A stretch of 64,000 nt of DNA from Paraclostridium bifermentans (GTDB taxonomy: Bacteria > Bacillota > Clostridia > Peptostreptococcales > Peptostreptococcaceae). Within the stretch, counting starts at the first letter, position 1, and each line of letters opens with the position of its first letter. The notes beneath the pieces were generated by a model. It was not told the origin of the DNA. It worked only from the letters and a program-made list of their open reading frames with translations, and ran no database searches. Where the stretch lies: NCBI RefSeq assembly GCF_019916025.1, contig NZ_CP079737.1, positions 2,604,001 through 2,668,000 of the forward strand, given 5' to 3'. The translations under genes were made by a program, and so were the position numbers. Below are positions 1-8,063 of this stretch, piece by piece.

Positions 1-454
1 CATAAAGCTTACTGATTTGAACCTTTAACTCTACTTGGTCTAAAATATGGTCTATATCAGTACCAAGTACATCAATTAAACTTATTTCATTACCTTCCTT
101 GTCAGTGCCTATAGGATCTTGTAATGAAACTTGCACTTTATTTTTCTTATTAGTTCTTATGTTCATTAATATTTCATTTTCTATACATTTTGACGCATAC
201 GTAGCTAATCGAGTTCCTTTTTCCACGTTATAAGTTTCTATAGCTTTTATAAGACCTATTGTCCCTATAGAAATAAGATCATCTTGATCTTCAGTTGAGT
301 TATTATATTTTTTTGCTATATGCGCTACTAATCTCATGTTTCTTTCAATTAATACTTCCTTAGCTGATTCATCTTTTTCTAATTTAAATTTAGTTAGATA
401 ATTATACTCTTCTTCAGGAGTTAAGGGTTTTTCAAAAGATTTTAATATAGTCAA
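1..454 (-). CDS. sigK: Sporulation sigma factor SigK, N-terminal 151 codons (cut by window edge)
   Basis: Late mother-cell sigma factor. The visible residues hold sigma-70 region 2: LVAHIAKKY near 42-50, DDLISIGTIGLIKAI near 58-72 and CIENEILM near 90-97. The following DPIGTDKEGNEISLIDVL stretch is typical of SigK rather than SigE. The start must be the TTG at 454, because a TGA lies immediately upstream in frame and the next in-frame ATG is codon 40, inside region 2. The protein therefore begins only about 10 residues before the conserved PLTPEEE segment and has no membrane pro-sequence of the Bacillus kind. The reading frame is continuous for all 151 codons; whether a skin-type insertion lies further on cannot be seen. 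The gene follows the PBP gene after an 80-base gap holding a hairpin and a sigma-E-like promoter. Confidence 0.93.
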   Translation of the reverse strand, partial: MTILKSFEKPLTPEEEYNYLTKFKLEKDESAKEVLIERNMRLVAHIAKKYNNSTEDQDDLISIGTIGLIKAIETYNVEKGTRLATYASKCIENEILMNIRTNKKNKVQVSLQDPIGTDKEGNEISLIDVLGTDIDHILDQVELKVQISKLY

Positions 455-511
455 TCAGGCCACCCCTTTCTTCCTTCCATGTCATTTTAAATTATATGAA
501 AGTGGCCTGAT
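454..511 (-). promoter_or_regulatory. Hairpin masking the sigK ribosome-binding site
   Basis: On the minus strand, ATCAGGCCAC plus TTTC (511-498) is complementary to GAAA plus GTGGCCTGAT (470-467 and 463-454). This gives a 14-bp stem interrupted only by a GGG bulge (466-464), around a 27-base loop. The 3' arm contains the Shine-Dalgarno sequence (AAGGGGTG) and the first base of the TTG start. No U-run follows, so it does not look like a terminator. In read-through mRNA from the PBP gene it should block sigK translation. Confidence 0.7.
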
Positions 512-519
512 AAAATTGC
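491..519 (-). promoter_or_regulatory. Sigma-E-type promoter for sigK, start point in hairpin loop
   Basis: The minus strand reads GCAATTT (519-513), 14 bp, then CATATAAT (498-491). Compared with the sigma-E consensus KMATATT-N14-CATACAHT this is 5 of 7 and 7 of 8 matches. The expected start near 484 lies in the loop of the masking hairpin, after its 5' arm. A second, weaker candidate with the same 14-bp spacing (ATATT 545-541, TATACA 526-521) would include the whole hairpin. Confidence 0.6.
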
Positions 520-533
520 TTGTATAAAAAAAT

Positions 534-2231
534 TTATTTTAATATAGTTTCACAAATCTCTTTAAACAAAGGTGTTGCAGGCTTGCTAGAATCCTTCGTA
601 CCTTCAATTATTACAGTTATTGCATATTTAGGATTTTCTTTAGGATAAAATCCTGTTACCCATCCATGTGTTATTATTTTTTTGCCCATAGTTTTATCCG
701 CATTTTCTACATTAATAGTTGCCTGAGTTGTTCCTGTTTTTACTCCACTTCCTTTTTCTAATGTAGCTAATTCTTTTGCTGTTCCTTCACTAGCTACGGA
801 CTTCATCATATTTTTTATTTTACTTACAATATATGGAGATATATCTCCTTTATCTTCCTTTGTGGACCTAAAGGCTTTTACGATTTCCTTTTTATTGTTT
901 ATTATACTATCATAAATTTGTAAAGGCTTGTATGTTCCATTGTTGGCAATCACTTGCGTCATTTGGTTAACTTGAAGCGGTGTAAACATCATTTGCCCTT
1001 GACCAATACATAAGTTAACTATATCTATTTCATCTTTTATAGTTCCGCTTTTTTCTCCATATATATCAATTCCTACTTCCTGATCTAAATGAAGTTTTTT
1101 AGCAGTATCCATTATCTTTTCTTTACCTACTTTAAGCGCTATATCTAAAAATGCAGTGTTACAAGAATTAGCAAATGCTTGTTCTAGAGTTAAGGTTCCA
1201 TGTCCCTCCAATTTATTACATTTTAGAACTCTATTATGTACTTCTGAAGATCCGGTACATGTATAAGTGTAATTTTCATCTACTATCCCTTCTTCTAGTG
1301 CCGCATATAAAACCACTATCTTAAATACAGAACCAGGTGCATACATATATTTTATAGCTCTATTTTCTAATTCTCCATTACTCATCTTTAAATATTCACT
1401 TATAGAATCTCTGTCAAAATTAGGCCTAGATGTCATAGCTAATACTTCTCCACTTTTTACATCAGATATAACTACTGAGCTTGGATTTTGTTCTTTATCG
1501 ACTAGCTTTTCTAATTTTTTTTGAATATCATAATCTATAGTTAACTTTAAATGTCTATCATCTTTGTTCTTTTCATTTACTTTTACACTACCATCTAGAA
1601 CTCCAATTTTTTTGTTCTTACCTGCATTACCTGAACTTCCAGCTTTAAATACTTCTACATAGTCTAAATTTTTATCTTTTAATACGTCATCCTTACTTTT
1701 TTCAATACCACTTACTCCATTACTATCTTTATCTATGTATCCTATAGTATGAGCTAGTATATCTTCATCTGAATACCTATATGTCTTTTTGTCTATTATT
1801 ATGTTTTCCTTTTCCAATCTACCTTTTAAGTTATCATTCATTTTGCTTACTTTTAATTCAACTATTGGTGAAACTGGATTTTCTTGTATTTTTTCATATA
1901 TATGAGAGTTATCAAGTCCTGTAACTTCTTGTATTAATTCCATATATCCATCATCCACATTAATTTTATCTTTTTGAATTATTATTATATCTTCACTTTT
2001 AGTATCTGTTATTTTTTTATTGTTTCTATCATATATAGTACCTCTCCCTGAGCTTAAGTTTATGCTCGAGCTACTCTGATCTCTAACACACTTTTTATAA
2101 AAGTCAGAATGTGTAATTTGGATGTCTACCAATCTATATATTAAAAATCCATAAATTAATATAAACAATACAAATATAGAATACATTCTGTTTTTACTTG
2201 TATATTTTATTGAACTCTTTTTTCTAGACAT
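534..2231 (-). CDS. Class B penicillin-binding protein (transpeptidase)
   Basis: Membrane-anchored peptidoglycan transpeptidase of 565 residues. It has a single N-terminal membrane segment (about 17-35), a PBP dimer domain beginning with GRGTIYDRN (62-70), and a transpeptidase domain. The three active-site motifs are SVFK (serine 301, lysine 304), SCN (356-358) and KTG (498-500). There are no PASTA domains, so it is smaller than SpoVD and resembles the short class B enzyme that sits beside sigK in C. difficile. It lies directly upstream of sigK and downstream of udk. Its ribosome-binding site is the 3' arm of a hairpin, which suggests expression separate from udk and probably during sporulation. 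The family assignment is certain; a spore cortex or coat-stage role is inferred from context. Confidence 0.92.
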   Translation of the reverse strand: MSRKKSSIKYTSKNRMYSIFVLFILIYGFLIYRLVDIQITHSDFYKKCVRDQSSSSINLSSGRGTIYDRNNKKITDTKSEDIIIIQKDKINVDDGYMELIQEVTGLDNSHIYEKIQENPVSPIVELKVSKMNDNLKGRLEKENIIIDKKTYRYSDEDILAHTIGYIDKDSNGVSGIEKSKDDVLKDKNLDYVEVFKAGSSGNAGKNKKIGVLDGSVKVNEKNKDDRHLKLTIDYDIQKKLEKLVDKEQNPSSVVISDVKSGEVLAMTSRPNFDRDSISEYLKMSNGELENRAIKYMYAPGSVFKIVVLYAALEEGIVDENYTYTCTGSSEVHNRVLKCNKLEGHGTLTLEQAFANSCNTAFLDIALKVGKEKIMDTAKKLHLDQEVGIDIYGEKSGTIKDEIDIVNLCIGQGQMMFTPLQVNQMTQVIANNGTYKPLQIYDSIINNKKEIVKAFRSTKEDKGDISPYIVSKIKNMMKSVASEGTAKELATLEKGSGVKTGTTQATINVENADKTMGKKIITHGWVTGFYPKENPKYAITVIIEGTKDSSKPATPLFKEICETILK

Positions 2232-2237
2232 AAAATC

Positions 2238-2277
2238 ACCCCTTAGTAATTGTAATTCTTGACAATTTCTAAGGGGT
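2238..2277 (-). promoter_or_regulatory. Hairpin masking the ribosome-binding site of the PBP gene
   Basis: Minus-strand arms ACCCCTTAG (2277-2269) and CTAAGGGGT (2246-2238) pair perfectly. They continue after one A-A mismatch into AATTGT (2267-2262) with ACAATT (2253-2248), giving a 15-bp stem around an 8-base loop. The 3' arm is the Shine-Dalgarno sequence AAGGGGTGA, seven bases before the ATG. No U-run follows. A weak sigma-E-like pair with 14-bp spacing, TAATAAA (2292-2286) and TAGAAATT (2271-2264), would start transcription in the loop. Confidence 0.6.
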
Positions 2278-2292
2278 TAATACTATTTATTA

Positions 2293-2922
2293 TTAATGTA
2301 ATTGTGTTTTTATTCTTGCTATCACCATATCTATTGCAACTTCGTTTTGTCCACCTTCTGGTATTATTATATCTGCATATTTTTTATATGGCTCTATAAA
2401 TTGATCGTGTGCAGGTTTAACAGTTGTTAAGTATTGCTCTATAACAGAATCTACTGTTCTACCTCTCTCTTTTATATCTCTTTGAATTCTTCTTAAAATT
2501 CTTAGATCATCTTCTGTATCTACATATATTTTTATATCTAACTTATTTCTTAATTCTTCATCTTCAAGTATCATTATACCTTCAACAATTACTATATCCT
2601 TAGCCTCTGTAGTTACAGTATTCTCTAAGTCTCTAGTGTGAAGTTCATAGTCATATATAGGTTTTTCTATACTTTCTCCATTACATAACATATCTAAGTG
2701 CTTTATTAATAATTTATTATCAAAAGCTAATGGATGGTCATAGTTAGTCTTTAATCTATCTTCAAATGATAAATGAGCTTGATCTTTGTAGTACGCATCT
2801 TGTTCTATTATAGCTATGTTTTCCTCTGGTATACTTTCCTTTATTGATTTGCAAACTGTACTTTTTCCTGATCCTGTCCCACCTGTAATACCTATTATCA
2901 GTGTCTTTTTGTCCTTTGTCAT
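2293..2922 (-). CDS. udk: Uridine kinase
   Basis: Cytosolic enzyme that phosphorylates uridine and cytidine to UMP and CMP with a nucleoside triphosphate, in pyrimidine salvage. It has 209 residues, the usual length. The P-loop GGTGSGKST is at about 14-22, followed by the DAYYKD substrate-binding stretch, YDHPLAFD and the VEGIMIL segment typical of the family. The start ATG is preceded by AAGGAGAG. It follows the U32 gene by 29 bases, as in the Bacillus yrrM-yrrN-yrrO-udk order, and is probably cotranscribed from the mltG promoter. Confidence 0.95.
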   Translation of the reverse strand: MTKDKKTLIIGITGGTGSGKSTVCKSIKESIPEENIAIIEQDAYYKDQAHLSFEDRLKTNYDHPLAFDNKLLIKHLDMLCNGESIEKPIYDYELHTRDLENTVTTEAKDIVIVEGIMILEDEELRNKLDIKIYVDTEDDLRILRRIQRDIKERGRTVDSVIEQYLTTVKPAHDQFIEPYKKYADIIIPEGGQNEVAIDMVIARIKTQLH

Positions 2923-2951
2923 CTTTGAATCTCTCCTTAAAAATTTTTTAT

Positions 2952-3887
2952 TTATTCATAATCATCTGGCATAGCTTCGCCTGTGTAGAATCCATGTGTC
3001 AATGGTCTATGACTTTTTTCTTTTATTTGCTCTAACCAAATAGGATTGAATTCCCATTCATTAGGGTTTTTATAAAATTCATCTAGAGCTTTTCTATAGA
3101 CTTTTATAACTGTTTCTAAGTATTCGTCGCTTTGTAATCTTGAATCTATCTTTAAACTAGTCACACCTGCTTTTACAAAGTCAGGTACAAAGTTTAACAT
3201 ACATAGGTCTTTTGAGTTAAATAAGAAAGTTCCTTTTTCATCTTCAAAAACTGGGTAGTATTCCCCTTGTCTTTTTTCTTCTAATAAGTTATACTTATTG
3301 TTTCCTTCTTTGTACTCTACATTATCTTTACTTCCTAAGTAGCTACTTAAAAGCCTTCTTCCTGAATAAGATATACATATAGGTCCATGGACAAAAGTTT
3401 CTATTTCCATATCTAATGGAGTTTTAGCTCTTATTGTACTTATTTCATCAAAAGATAATTCACTAGTGATAATTATTCTTCTAACTCCTTGATCATACCA
3501 AAAGTTAGCTGAATTAAAATTAGTTACGTTTGCTTGCTGTCCCATGTGAATTTTAACATTAGGTATAGTATTTTTAGCTATCGTTAAAACCCCAGGATCT
3601 GTTACTATTATTCCATCTATGTTTAACTTTTCAAGTTCTACTAAGTAATCCTTTAAACTTTCGAAGTCCTCATTGTGTGGCATAACATTAACAGCTACAT
3701 AAACTTTTTTATTGTTGTGATGGGCAAATTCAACGCCTTGCTGTAATTCTTCTCTTGAGAAGTTTTTAGCTATAGCATCAATTCCAAATGAATCTCCACC
3801 TATATAAACAGCGTCTGCACCACTTTCAAACGCTAATTTCAAGCTATTTAAATCTTTAGCTGATGATAAAAGCTCAACTTTATGCAT
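2952..3887 (-). CDS. U32-family protein, TrhP/YrrN-like (tRNA U34 hydroxylation)
   Basis: TIM-barrel protein of 311 residues from the U32 family, whose characterised members hydroxylate RNA or quinones using prephenate and an Fe-S cluster. The Bacillus homologues YrrN and YrrO (TrhP1 and TrhP2) act in making 5-hydroxyuridine at tRNA position 34. The [15 protein letters not shown] signature and the NSKDLCML segment are present. Of the four expected cysteines only those at 171 and 229 remain: position 178 is arginine, and the usual NRGxCAQPCRW stretch is replaced by a cysteine-free segment. I chose the ATG at 3887, with AGAGGTG six bases upstream, over a GTG at 3896 that overlaps that site. It overlaps trmR by 8 bases, which supports a joint function in tRNA modification. 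Confidence 0.82.
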   Translation of the reverse strand: MHKVELLSSAKDLNSLKLAFESGADAVYIGGDSFGIDAIAKNFSREELQQGVEFAHHNNKKVYVAVNVMPHNEDFESLKDYLVELEKLNIDGIIVTDPGVLTIAKNTIPNVKIHMGQQANVTNFNSANFWYDQGVRRIIITSELSFDEISTIRAKTPLDMEIETFVHGPICISYSGRRLLSSYLGSKDNVEYKEGNNKYNLLEEKRQGEYYPVFEDEKGTFLFNSKDLCMLNFVPDFVKAGVTSLKIDSRLQSDEYLETVIKVYRKALDEFYKNPNEWEFNPIWLEQIKEKSHRPLTHGFYTGEAMPDDYE

Positions 3888-4548
3888 TAAAATCACCTCT
3901 TACTTTCTTTTTATAGCTAAGTGTGACTCCATCTCCAATAGGGATTATAGATGTATCTAAGTAATCACAATTGCATATATAATCTAGATAACTTCTCATT
4001 CTCTTAACTATAGTCTTTTTTCTTCTGATTACATAACTGTCATGAGCTACCATTCCTTTGTACAGAATATTATCAGATATTAAAAGTCCATCTACTTTTA
4101 ATTTATCTATTATCATATCATAAAATAACTTATATTGTCCTTTAGCTGCATCTAGGAAAATCATGTCAAATTCACCTTCAACTTGTTTTAAAAGTTCTTC
4201 TGCATCTCCTTCTAATATAGTTATATTATTTTCTAATCCAGCTTTTTTGATATTTTCTTTTGCCTTTTCGATCATTTTTTCATTTCTCTCAACAGTTATT
4301 ATTTCTACATCTTTATCTAAAACTGTTGCAAATAGTATAGATGAGTATCCTATTGCACAACCAACTTCTAAAATTCTCTTTGGTCTTTGAACTTTTAATA
4401 ATACTTTTAAAAAATCTGAAACTTCTTTATGAACTATTGGAACATTATGCTCTTTAGCATACTCTTCCAATTCTTTTAGTAACCCTTCTTTATCCCTTAA
4501 AGTATTTCTTATATAATCTTCAACTAAATCATCAACTATATTACTCAT
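3880..4548 (-). CDS. trmR: tRNA 5-hydroxyuridine methyltransferase
   Basis: SAM-dependent O-methyltransferase of the family 3 (COMT-like) type, 222 residues. The SAM-binding loop is ILEVGCAIGYSS, the acidic residue ending strand 2 is in TVERNE, and the FDMIFLDAAKGQY segment follows. The Bacillus homologue YrrM (TrmR) methylates 5-hydroxyuridine 34 of tRNA to 5-methoxyuridine. The gene lies between mltG and a U32 gene, exactly as yrrL-yrrM-yrrN in Bacillus, so this specific function is well supported by context. The start is the ATG at 4548, with AAGGAGTT seven bases before it; a longer frame beginning at a TTG has no ribosome-binding site. Confidence 0.85.
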   Translation of the reverse strand: MSNIVDDLVEDYIRNTLRDKEGLLKELEEYAKEHNVPIVHKEVSDFLKVLLKVQRPKRILEVGCAIGYSSILFATVLDKDVEIITVERNEKMIEKAKENIKKAGLENNITILEGDAEELLKQVEGEFDMIFLDAAKGQYKLFYDMIIDKLKVDGLLISDNILYKGMVAHDSYVIRRKKTIVKRMRSYLDYICNCDYLDTSIIPIGDGVTLSYKKKVRGDFNA

Positions 4549-4650
4549 ATCTTCAACTCCTTGAGTTGCCCTAAAAAAAGACAAAGTTACGCCTTAAAAC
4601 TTATATTAAGCTTTGCGATAATCCTTTGCCTTTTTGGACAAATATTTTAT

Positions 4651-5706
4651 TTATTTTTCTGTTTTATCTTCTTTAACTTTATCTCTTTCTTGCTTGTAAC
4701 TTTCTACGTGTTTTAAGTGCTCTTTATATGTTTTACTGTAATTATTTTTTCCTCCTACAGTTGCTACAAAATATAAATAATCCGTATTAGATGGATATAG
4801 TGCAGCTTCTATCGATTTAACTCCGGGACTACATATAGGAGTAGGTGGTAATCCTTTGTTTAAATAAGAATTATAAGGAGAATCGACTTTTAAATCCTTA
4901 TACATTACTCTTTCTTTTCTTTTATCAAACGCATATTGTAGCGTAGCATCTGACTGAAGAGGCATTCCTATTTTTAACCTATTATAAAAAACACTAGCAA
5001 TCATAGGTCTATCTTCATCTACAACAGCTTCCTTTTCTATTATAGAAGCTAAGTTTATAACTTGTTGAAGCGTTAATCCCATTTCCTTTTGCTTTTCTTT
5101 AAATTTATCATTATAAACTTGTTCAAATCTCTTTAACATTTCAGATAAAACTTCTTTTTCTGTACTTTCTTTATCAAAGTAATAAGTATCAGGATATAAA
5201 AATCCTTCTAAGTTCTTTATATCAGATTCTTTCAAAAATGCAAAATCAGTGTAGAATTCTTTAGGATTATTGATTAATTGCTCATATTTTTCAGCACTTC
5301 CTAATTTTTTATCTGTTAAAGATTTTATTACTTCCTTATAAGTTAATCCTTCCGGTATAGTTACCTTTGTTCCATCGTTATGAACTTTTCCATCAGTAAG
5401 TATACTTAAAATTTTAGAGTTTGAATAACTTTGACGTAATAAATACGTCCCCGCTTTGACTCCATGTTTATTAGGTTTTACCTTTTCTACAGCTTTAAAT
5501 AAAACTTTATTTTTAATTAATTTATTTTCTTGTAAAATATCTGCTACATCAGTTAATGTTGCTCCATTAGGTATTTCAACTATTATTTCTTTTTTGCTGC
5601 TTTTATTGTATGGTCCTATTTGACTATATATATATCCAGCAAGTAAAGCCAATATAATTACTATTATAATAGCTACTATTTTCAAGTTTACCTTTCTAAA
5701 ATTCAT
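4651..5706 (-). CDS. mltG: Endolytic murein transglycosylase
   Basis: Membrane-anchored lytic transglycosylase that cuts nascent glycan strands and so limits their length. It has 351 residues: a short cytoplasmic N-terminus, one membrane segment (about 9-28), a LysM-like subdomain (about 40-108) and the YceG catalytic domain. The catalytic glutamate is E224 within ASIIEKEA. The family motifs DRPMIASVFYNRL, LQSDATLQYA and PYNSYLNKGLPPTPICSPG follow. The C-terminus is a charged lysine/glutamate tail. It is the first gene after a clear sigma-A promoter and heads the unit mltG-trmR-U32-udk. Confidence 0.94.
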   Translation of the reverse strand: MNFRKVNLKIVAIIIVIILALLAGYIYSQIGPYNKSSKKEIIVEIPNGATLTDVADILQENKLIKNKVLFKAVEKVKPNKHGVKAGTYLLRQSYSNSKILSILTDGKVHNDGTKVTIPEGLTYKEVIKSLTDKKLGSAEKYEQLINNPKEFYTDFAFLKESDIKNLEGFLYPDTYYFDKESTEKEVLSEMLKRFEQVYNDKFKEKQKEMGLTLQQVINLASIIEKEAVVDEDRPMIASVFYNRLKIGMPLQSDATLQYAFDKRKERVMYKDLKVDSPYNSYLNKGLPPTPICSPGVKSIEAALYPSNTDYLYFVATVGGKNNYSKTYKEHLKHVESYKQERDKVKEDKTEK

Positions 5707-5744
5707 AGGGTTATCTACTCCTTATGTATATTTATATCCTTTAT

Positions 5745-5773
5745 ATTATAAATCTAAGAATAAAAATTTTCAA
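5745..5773 (-). promoter_or_regulatory. Sigma-A promoter of the mltG unit
   Basis: The minus strand reads TTGAAA (5773-5768), 17 bp, then TATAAT (5750-5745), 39 bases before the mltG start. It lies between the pdp terminator and mltG, so it is the evident promoter of mltG-trmR-U32-udk. Confidence 0.8.
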
Positions 5774-5793
5774 TAAAATTGTCGAAACTAAAT

Positions 5794-5832
5794 AAAAAGC
5801 CTAACGTTATTTTTTACACGTTAGGCTTTTTT
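5794..5832 (-). terminator. Intrinsic terminator after pdp
   Basis: AAAAAGCCTAACG pairs with CGTTAGGCTTTTT around a 12-base loop, with T-runs on both sides. It ends the long steA-to-pdp transcription unit and separates it from mltG. It could work in both directions. Confidence 0.85.
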
Positions 5833-5844
5833 TAATCATATCTA

Positions 5845-7170
5845 TTAGAATTTTAAAGTTTTATCTTTAGTTACAACCCCATAAACTAGTTTTCCTGCTT
5901 CCACTTTTTCATCAGATATTGTATAAGCTTTTAAGAATCTATCTTTTGCTCCTTCAATTTTATCTAATTTATTGTAATGCATATATGCTATTGTTTCGCC
6001 TTCATTTACAAAGTCTGAAACTTTTTTAGTTAAAACTATACCTGCTGATAAATCTAATTCATCTTCTTTAGTTTCTCTTCCTGCCCCTAGCATCATAGCA
6101 GAAACTCCAACTTCTTCAGCTTCTATTTTTGCTATATAACCAGTTTTCGGAGCTTTTATTTCCATTATTTCTTTTGCTTGAGGTAAAAGAGAATAATCAT
6201 CAACTATATTACTATTTCCACCTTGATTTTCTATAAATTCTTTTAATTTATCAAGTGCACTTCCTGTAGTTATAGCTTCTTGAATCTTCGCTTTACCATC
6301 TTCAAAGTTATCAACTACTTTTGCTAATAGTAACATATATGCACCTAATGTTTCGCATAACATTACGAAATCTTTAGGTCCTCTTCCTTTTAAAGTTTCT
6401 ATAGCTTCTATAACTTCTAATGAGTTCCCTACTGCAAATCCTAGCGGTTCATCCATATCAGTTATAAGTGCTATAGTTTCTCTATTCATATTATCTCCGA
6501 TATCAACCATTTCTTTTGCCAGTGCAAATGAATCGTCTATAGTTTTCATAAATGCACCGTCTCCAGTTTTGACATCTAACACTATAGCATCAGCTCCAGA
6601 TGCTAATTTTTTACACATTATACTACTTGCAATTAATGATATATTATCAACTGTTGCTGTTACATCTCTAAGTGCATACATCTTTTTATCTGCCACAGCT
6701 ATAGATGCAGTTTGTCCACATACAGCTATATTATGCTTATTAACTGATTGTATAAATTTTTCTGGTTCCATTTCTATAGAAAATCCAGGAATAGCTTCTA
6801 GTTTATCTAATGTTCCTCCAGTATGCCCTAGACCTCTTCCTGACATCTTAGCAACTGGTGCTTTACATGCAGCAACTAACGGTGCTAATGCTATTGTAGT
6901 TTTATCTCCTACCCCACCTGTACTATGCTTGTCCACTTTAATTCCATTTATAGCTGATAGGTCTATAACTTCACCTGAGTTCATCATAGCCTCTGTTAGA
7001 AACGCAGTTTCTTCTTTAGACATTTTATTTATATATATAGCCATTAAAAGAGCAGATGCCTGATAATCAGGAATCTCTTCTTTAGAGTACTTCTCTACGA
7101 AAAAGTTTATTTCTTCTTTAGTTAATACTTCTCCATCTCTTTTCTTTTTTATAATGTCATAAATTCTCAT
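5845..7170 (-). CDS. pdp: Pyrimidine-nucleoside phosphorylase
   Basis: Cytosolic enzyme that splits uridine, thymidine or deoxyuridine with phosphate, releasing the base and (deoxy)ribose-1-phosphate. It has 441 residues. The phosphate-binding motif KHSTGGVGDKTT (about 81-92) and the glycine-rich MSGRGLGHTGGTLDKLE segment identify the NP-II family. The C-terminal domain is the usual PYNP lid. The start is the ATG at 7170, with AAGGAG seven bases before; an in-frame ATT-led extension lacks a ribosome-binding site. It is the last gene of the nucleoside salvage trio deoB-punA-pdp, whose products feed pentose-1-phosphates to phosphopentomutase. Thymidine phosphorylase (deoA) is close in sequence, so exact base preference is inferred. 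Confidence 0.92.
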   Translation of the reverse strand: MRIYDIIKKKRDGEVLTKEEINFFVEKYSKEEIPDYQASALLMAIYINKMSKEETAFLTEAMMNSGEVIDLSAINGIKVDKHSTGGVGDKTTIALAPLVAACKAPVAKMSGRGLGHTGGTLDKLEAIPGFSIEMEPEKFIQSVNKHNIAVCGQTASIAVADKKMYALRDVTATVDNISLIASSIMCKKLASGADAIVLDVKTGDGAFMKTIDDSFALAKEMVDIGDNMNRETIALITDMDEPLGFAVGNSLEVIEAIETLKGRGPKDFVMLCETLGAYMLLLAKVVDNFEDGKAKIQEAITTGSALDKLKEFIENQGGNSNIVDDYSLLPQAKEIMEIKAPKTGYIAKIEAEEVGVSAMMLGAGRETKEDELDLSAGIVLTKKVSDFVNEGETIAYMHYNKLDKIEGAKDRFLKAYTISDEKVEAGKLVYGVVTKDKTLKF

Positions 7171-7221
7171 AACGAGTCTCCTTTGTATCATTATTTTATA
7201 GTTTTGTAGTACGTTAAATTC

Positions 7222-8043
7222 TTATAATTTGTTAACTATTGATTTAACTAAGTTTAAAAATTCTGATTTAACTTTTTGTGTTGTCTCTATAACTTCTTCA
7301 TGATTTAAAGGTTGATTTAATATTCCTGCTGCCATATTTGTTATACAAGATATTCCTATAACATCTAAGTTTGAATGTCTAGCTACTATAACTTCTGGAA
7401 CAGTTGACATTCCAACTGCATCTGATCCTAAAATTTGAGCTAATTTAACTTCTGCAGGTGTTTCATAAGTTGGGCCACTAAAGAAAGTGTATACGCCTTC
7501 TCTTACTTGTATTCCTAAATCTTTAGCACATTCCTTTGCTAATTCTACATACTTTGGAGTATATGCTGTTGACATATCTGGGAATCTTACTCCTAATCTA
7601 TTATCATTAGATCCTATTAGCGGATGATGACCACTAAAGTTTATATGATCTCTTATTATCATTAAATCTCCTGGTTTGAAATCTTTATTTGCTCCACCAG
7701 CTGCATTAGTAACTATTACAGTTTTAACGCCTAAAGCTTTCATAACTCTTACCGGGAATGTTACGCTCTCCATTGAGTATCCTTCGTAAAAATGGAATCT
7801 TCCTTGCATAGCTATAACAGTTTTTCCTTGTAAAGTTCCTATTACTAATTGTCCATTATGTCCTTCTACTGTAGAAACTGGGAAATTTGGTATTTCATCA
7901 TATTTTATTTTTACAGGATTTTCTATCTCATCACCTAAAACACCTAACCCCGAACCTAATATAAGTCCTACTTCTGGAGCTTGTTCTATTTTAGATTTTA
8001 TATAATCTGTACTCTCTTGAATTTTATCATATAAATTTTTCAT
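7222..8043 (-). CDS. punA: Purine-nucleoside phosphorylase
   Basis: Trimeric-type (PNP family 2) enzyme that converts inosine or guanosine plus phosphate to base and ribose-1-phosphate. It has 273 residues. Visible motifs are ILGSGLG (phosphate loop), the VEGHNGQ segment, MQGRFHFYEGY, TNAAGG with the catalytic asparagine region, GPTYETPAE and GMSTVPE. The start is the ATG at 8043, with GGAGG five bases before; the upstream TTG lies in the ribosome-binding site itself. It lies 20 bases after deoB and before pdp, a classic salvage arrangement. Confidence 0.93.
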   Translation of the reverse strand: MKNLYDKIQESTDYIKSKIEQAPEVGLILGSGLGVLGDEIENPVKIKYDEIPNFPVSTVEGHNGQLVIGTLQGKTVIAMQGRFHFYEGYSMESVTFPVRVMKALGVKTVIVTNAAGGANKDFKPGDLMIIRDHINFSGHHPLIGSNDNRLGVRFPDMSTAYTPKYVELAKECAKDLGIQVREGVYTFFSGPTYETPAEVKLAQILGSDAVGMSTVPEVIVARHSNLDVIGISCITNMAAGILNQPLNHEEVIETTQKVKSEFLNLVKSIVNKL

Positions 8044-8063
8044 ATTTTCCTCCAACTAGCTAA

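Noticed and set aside
1-454. A skin-type element splitting sigK within the window
   Set aside because: The 151 visible codons are continuous and no recombinase gene is adjacent; the rest of the gene cannot be seen.
454-511. Reading the hairpins before sigK, spoIIM and the PBP gene as intrinsic terminators
   Set aside because: None is followed by a U-run, and each 3' arm is the Shine-Dalgarno sequence of the next gene.
4585-4650. Possible c-di-GMP-type riboswitch before trmR (GGCAAA and CGCAAAGC words)
   Set aside because: The first stem of the GEMM motif is missing and the spacing between the words is far too short. The region can fold weakly but no known aptamer fits.
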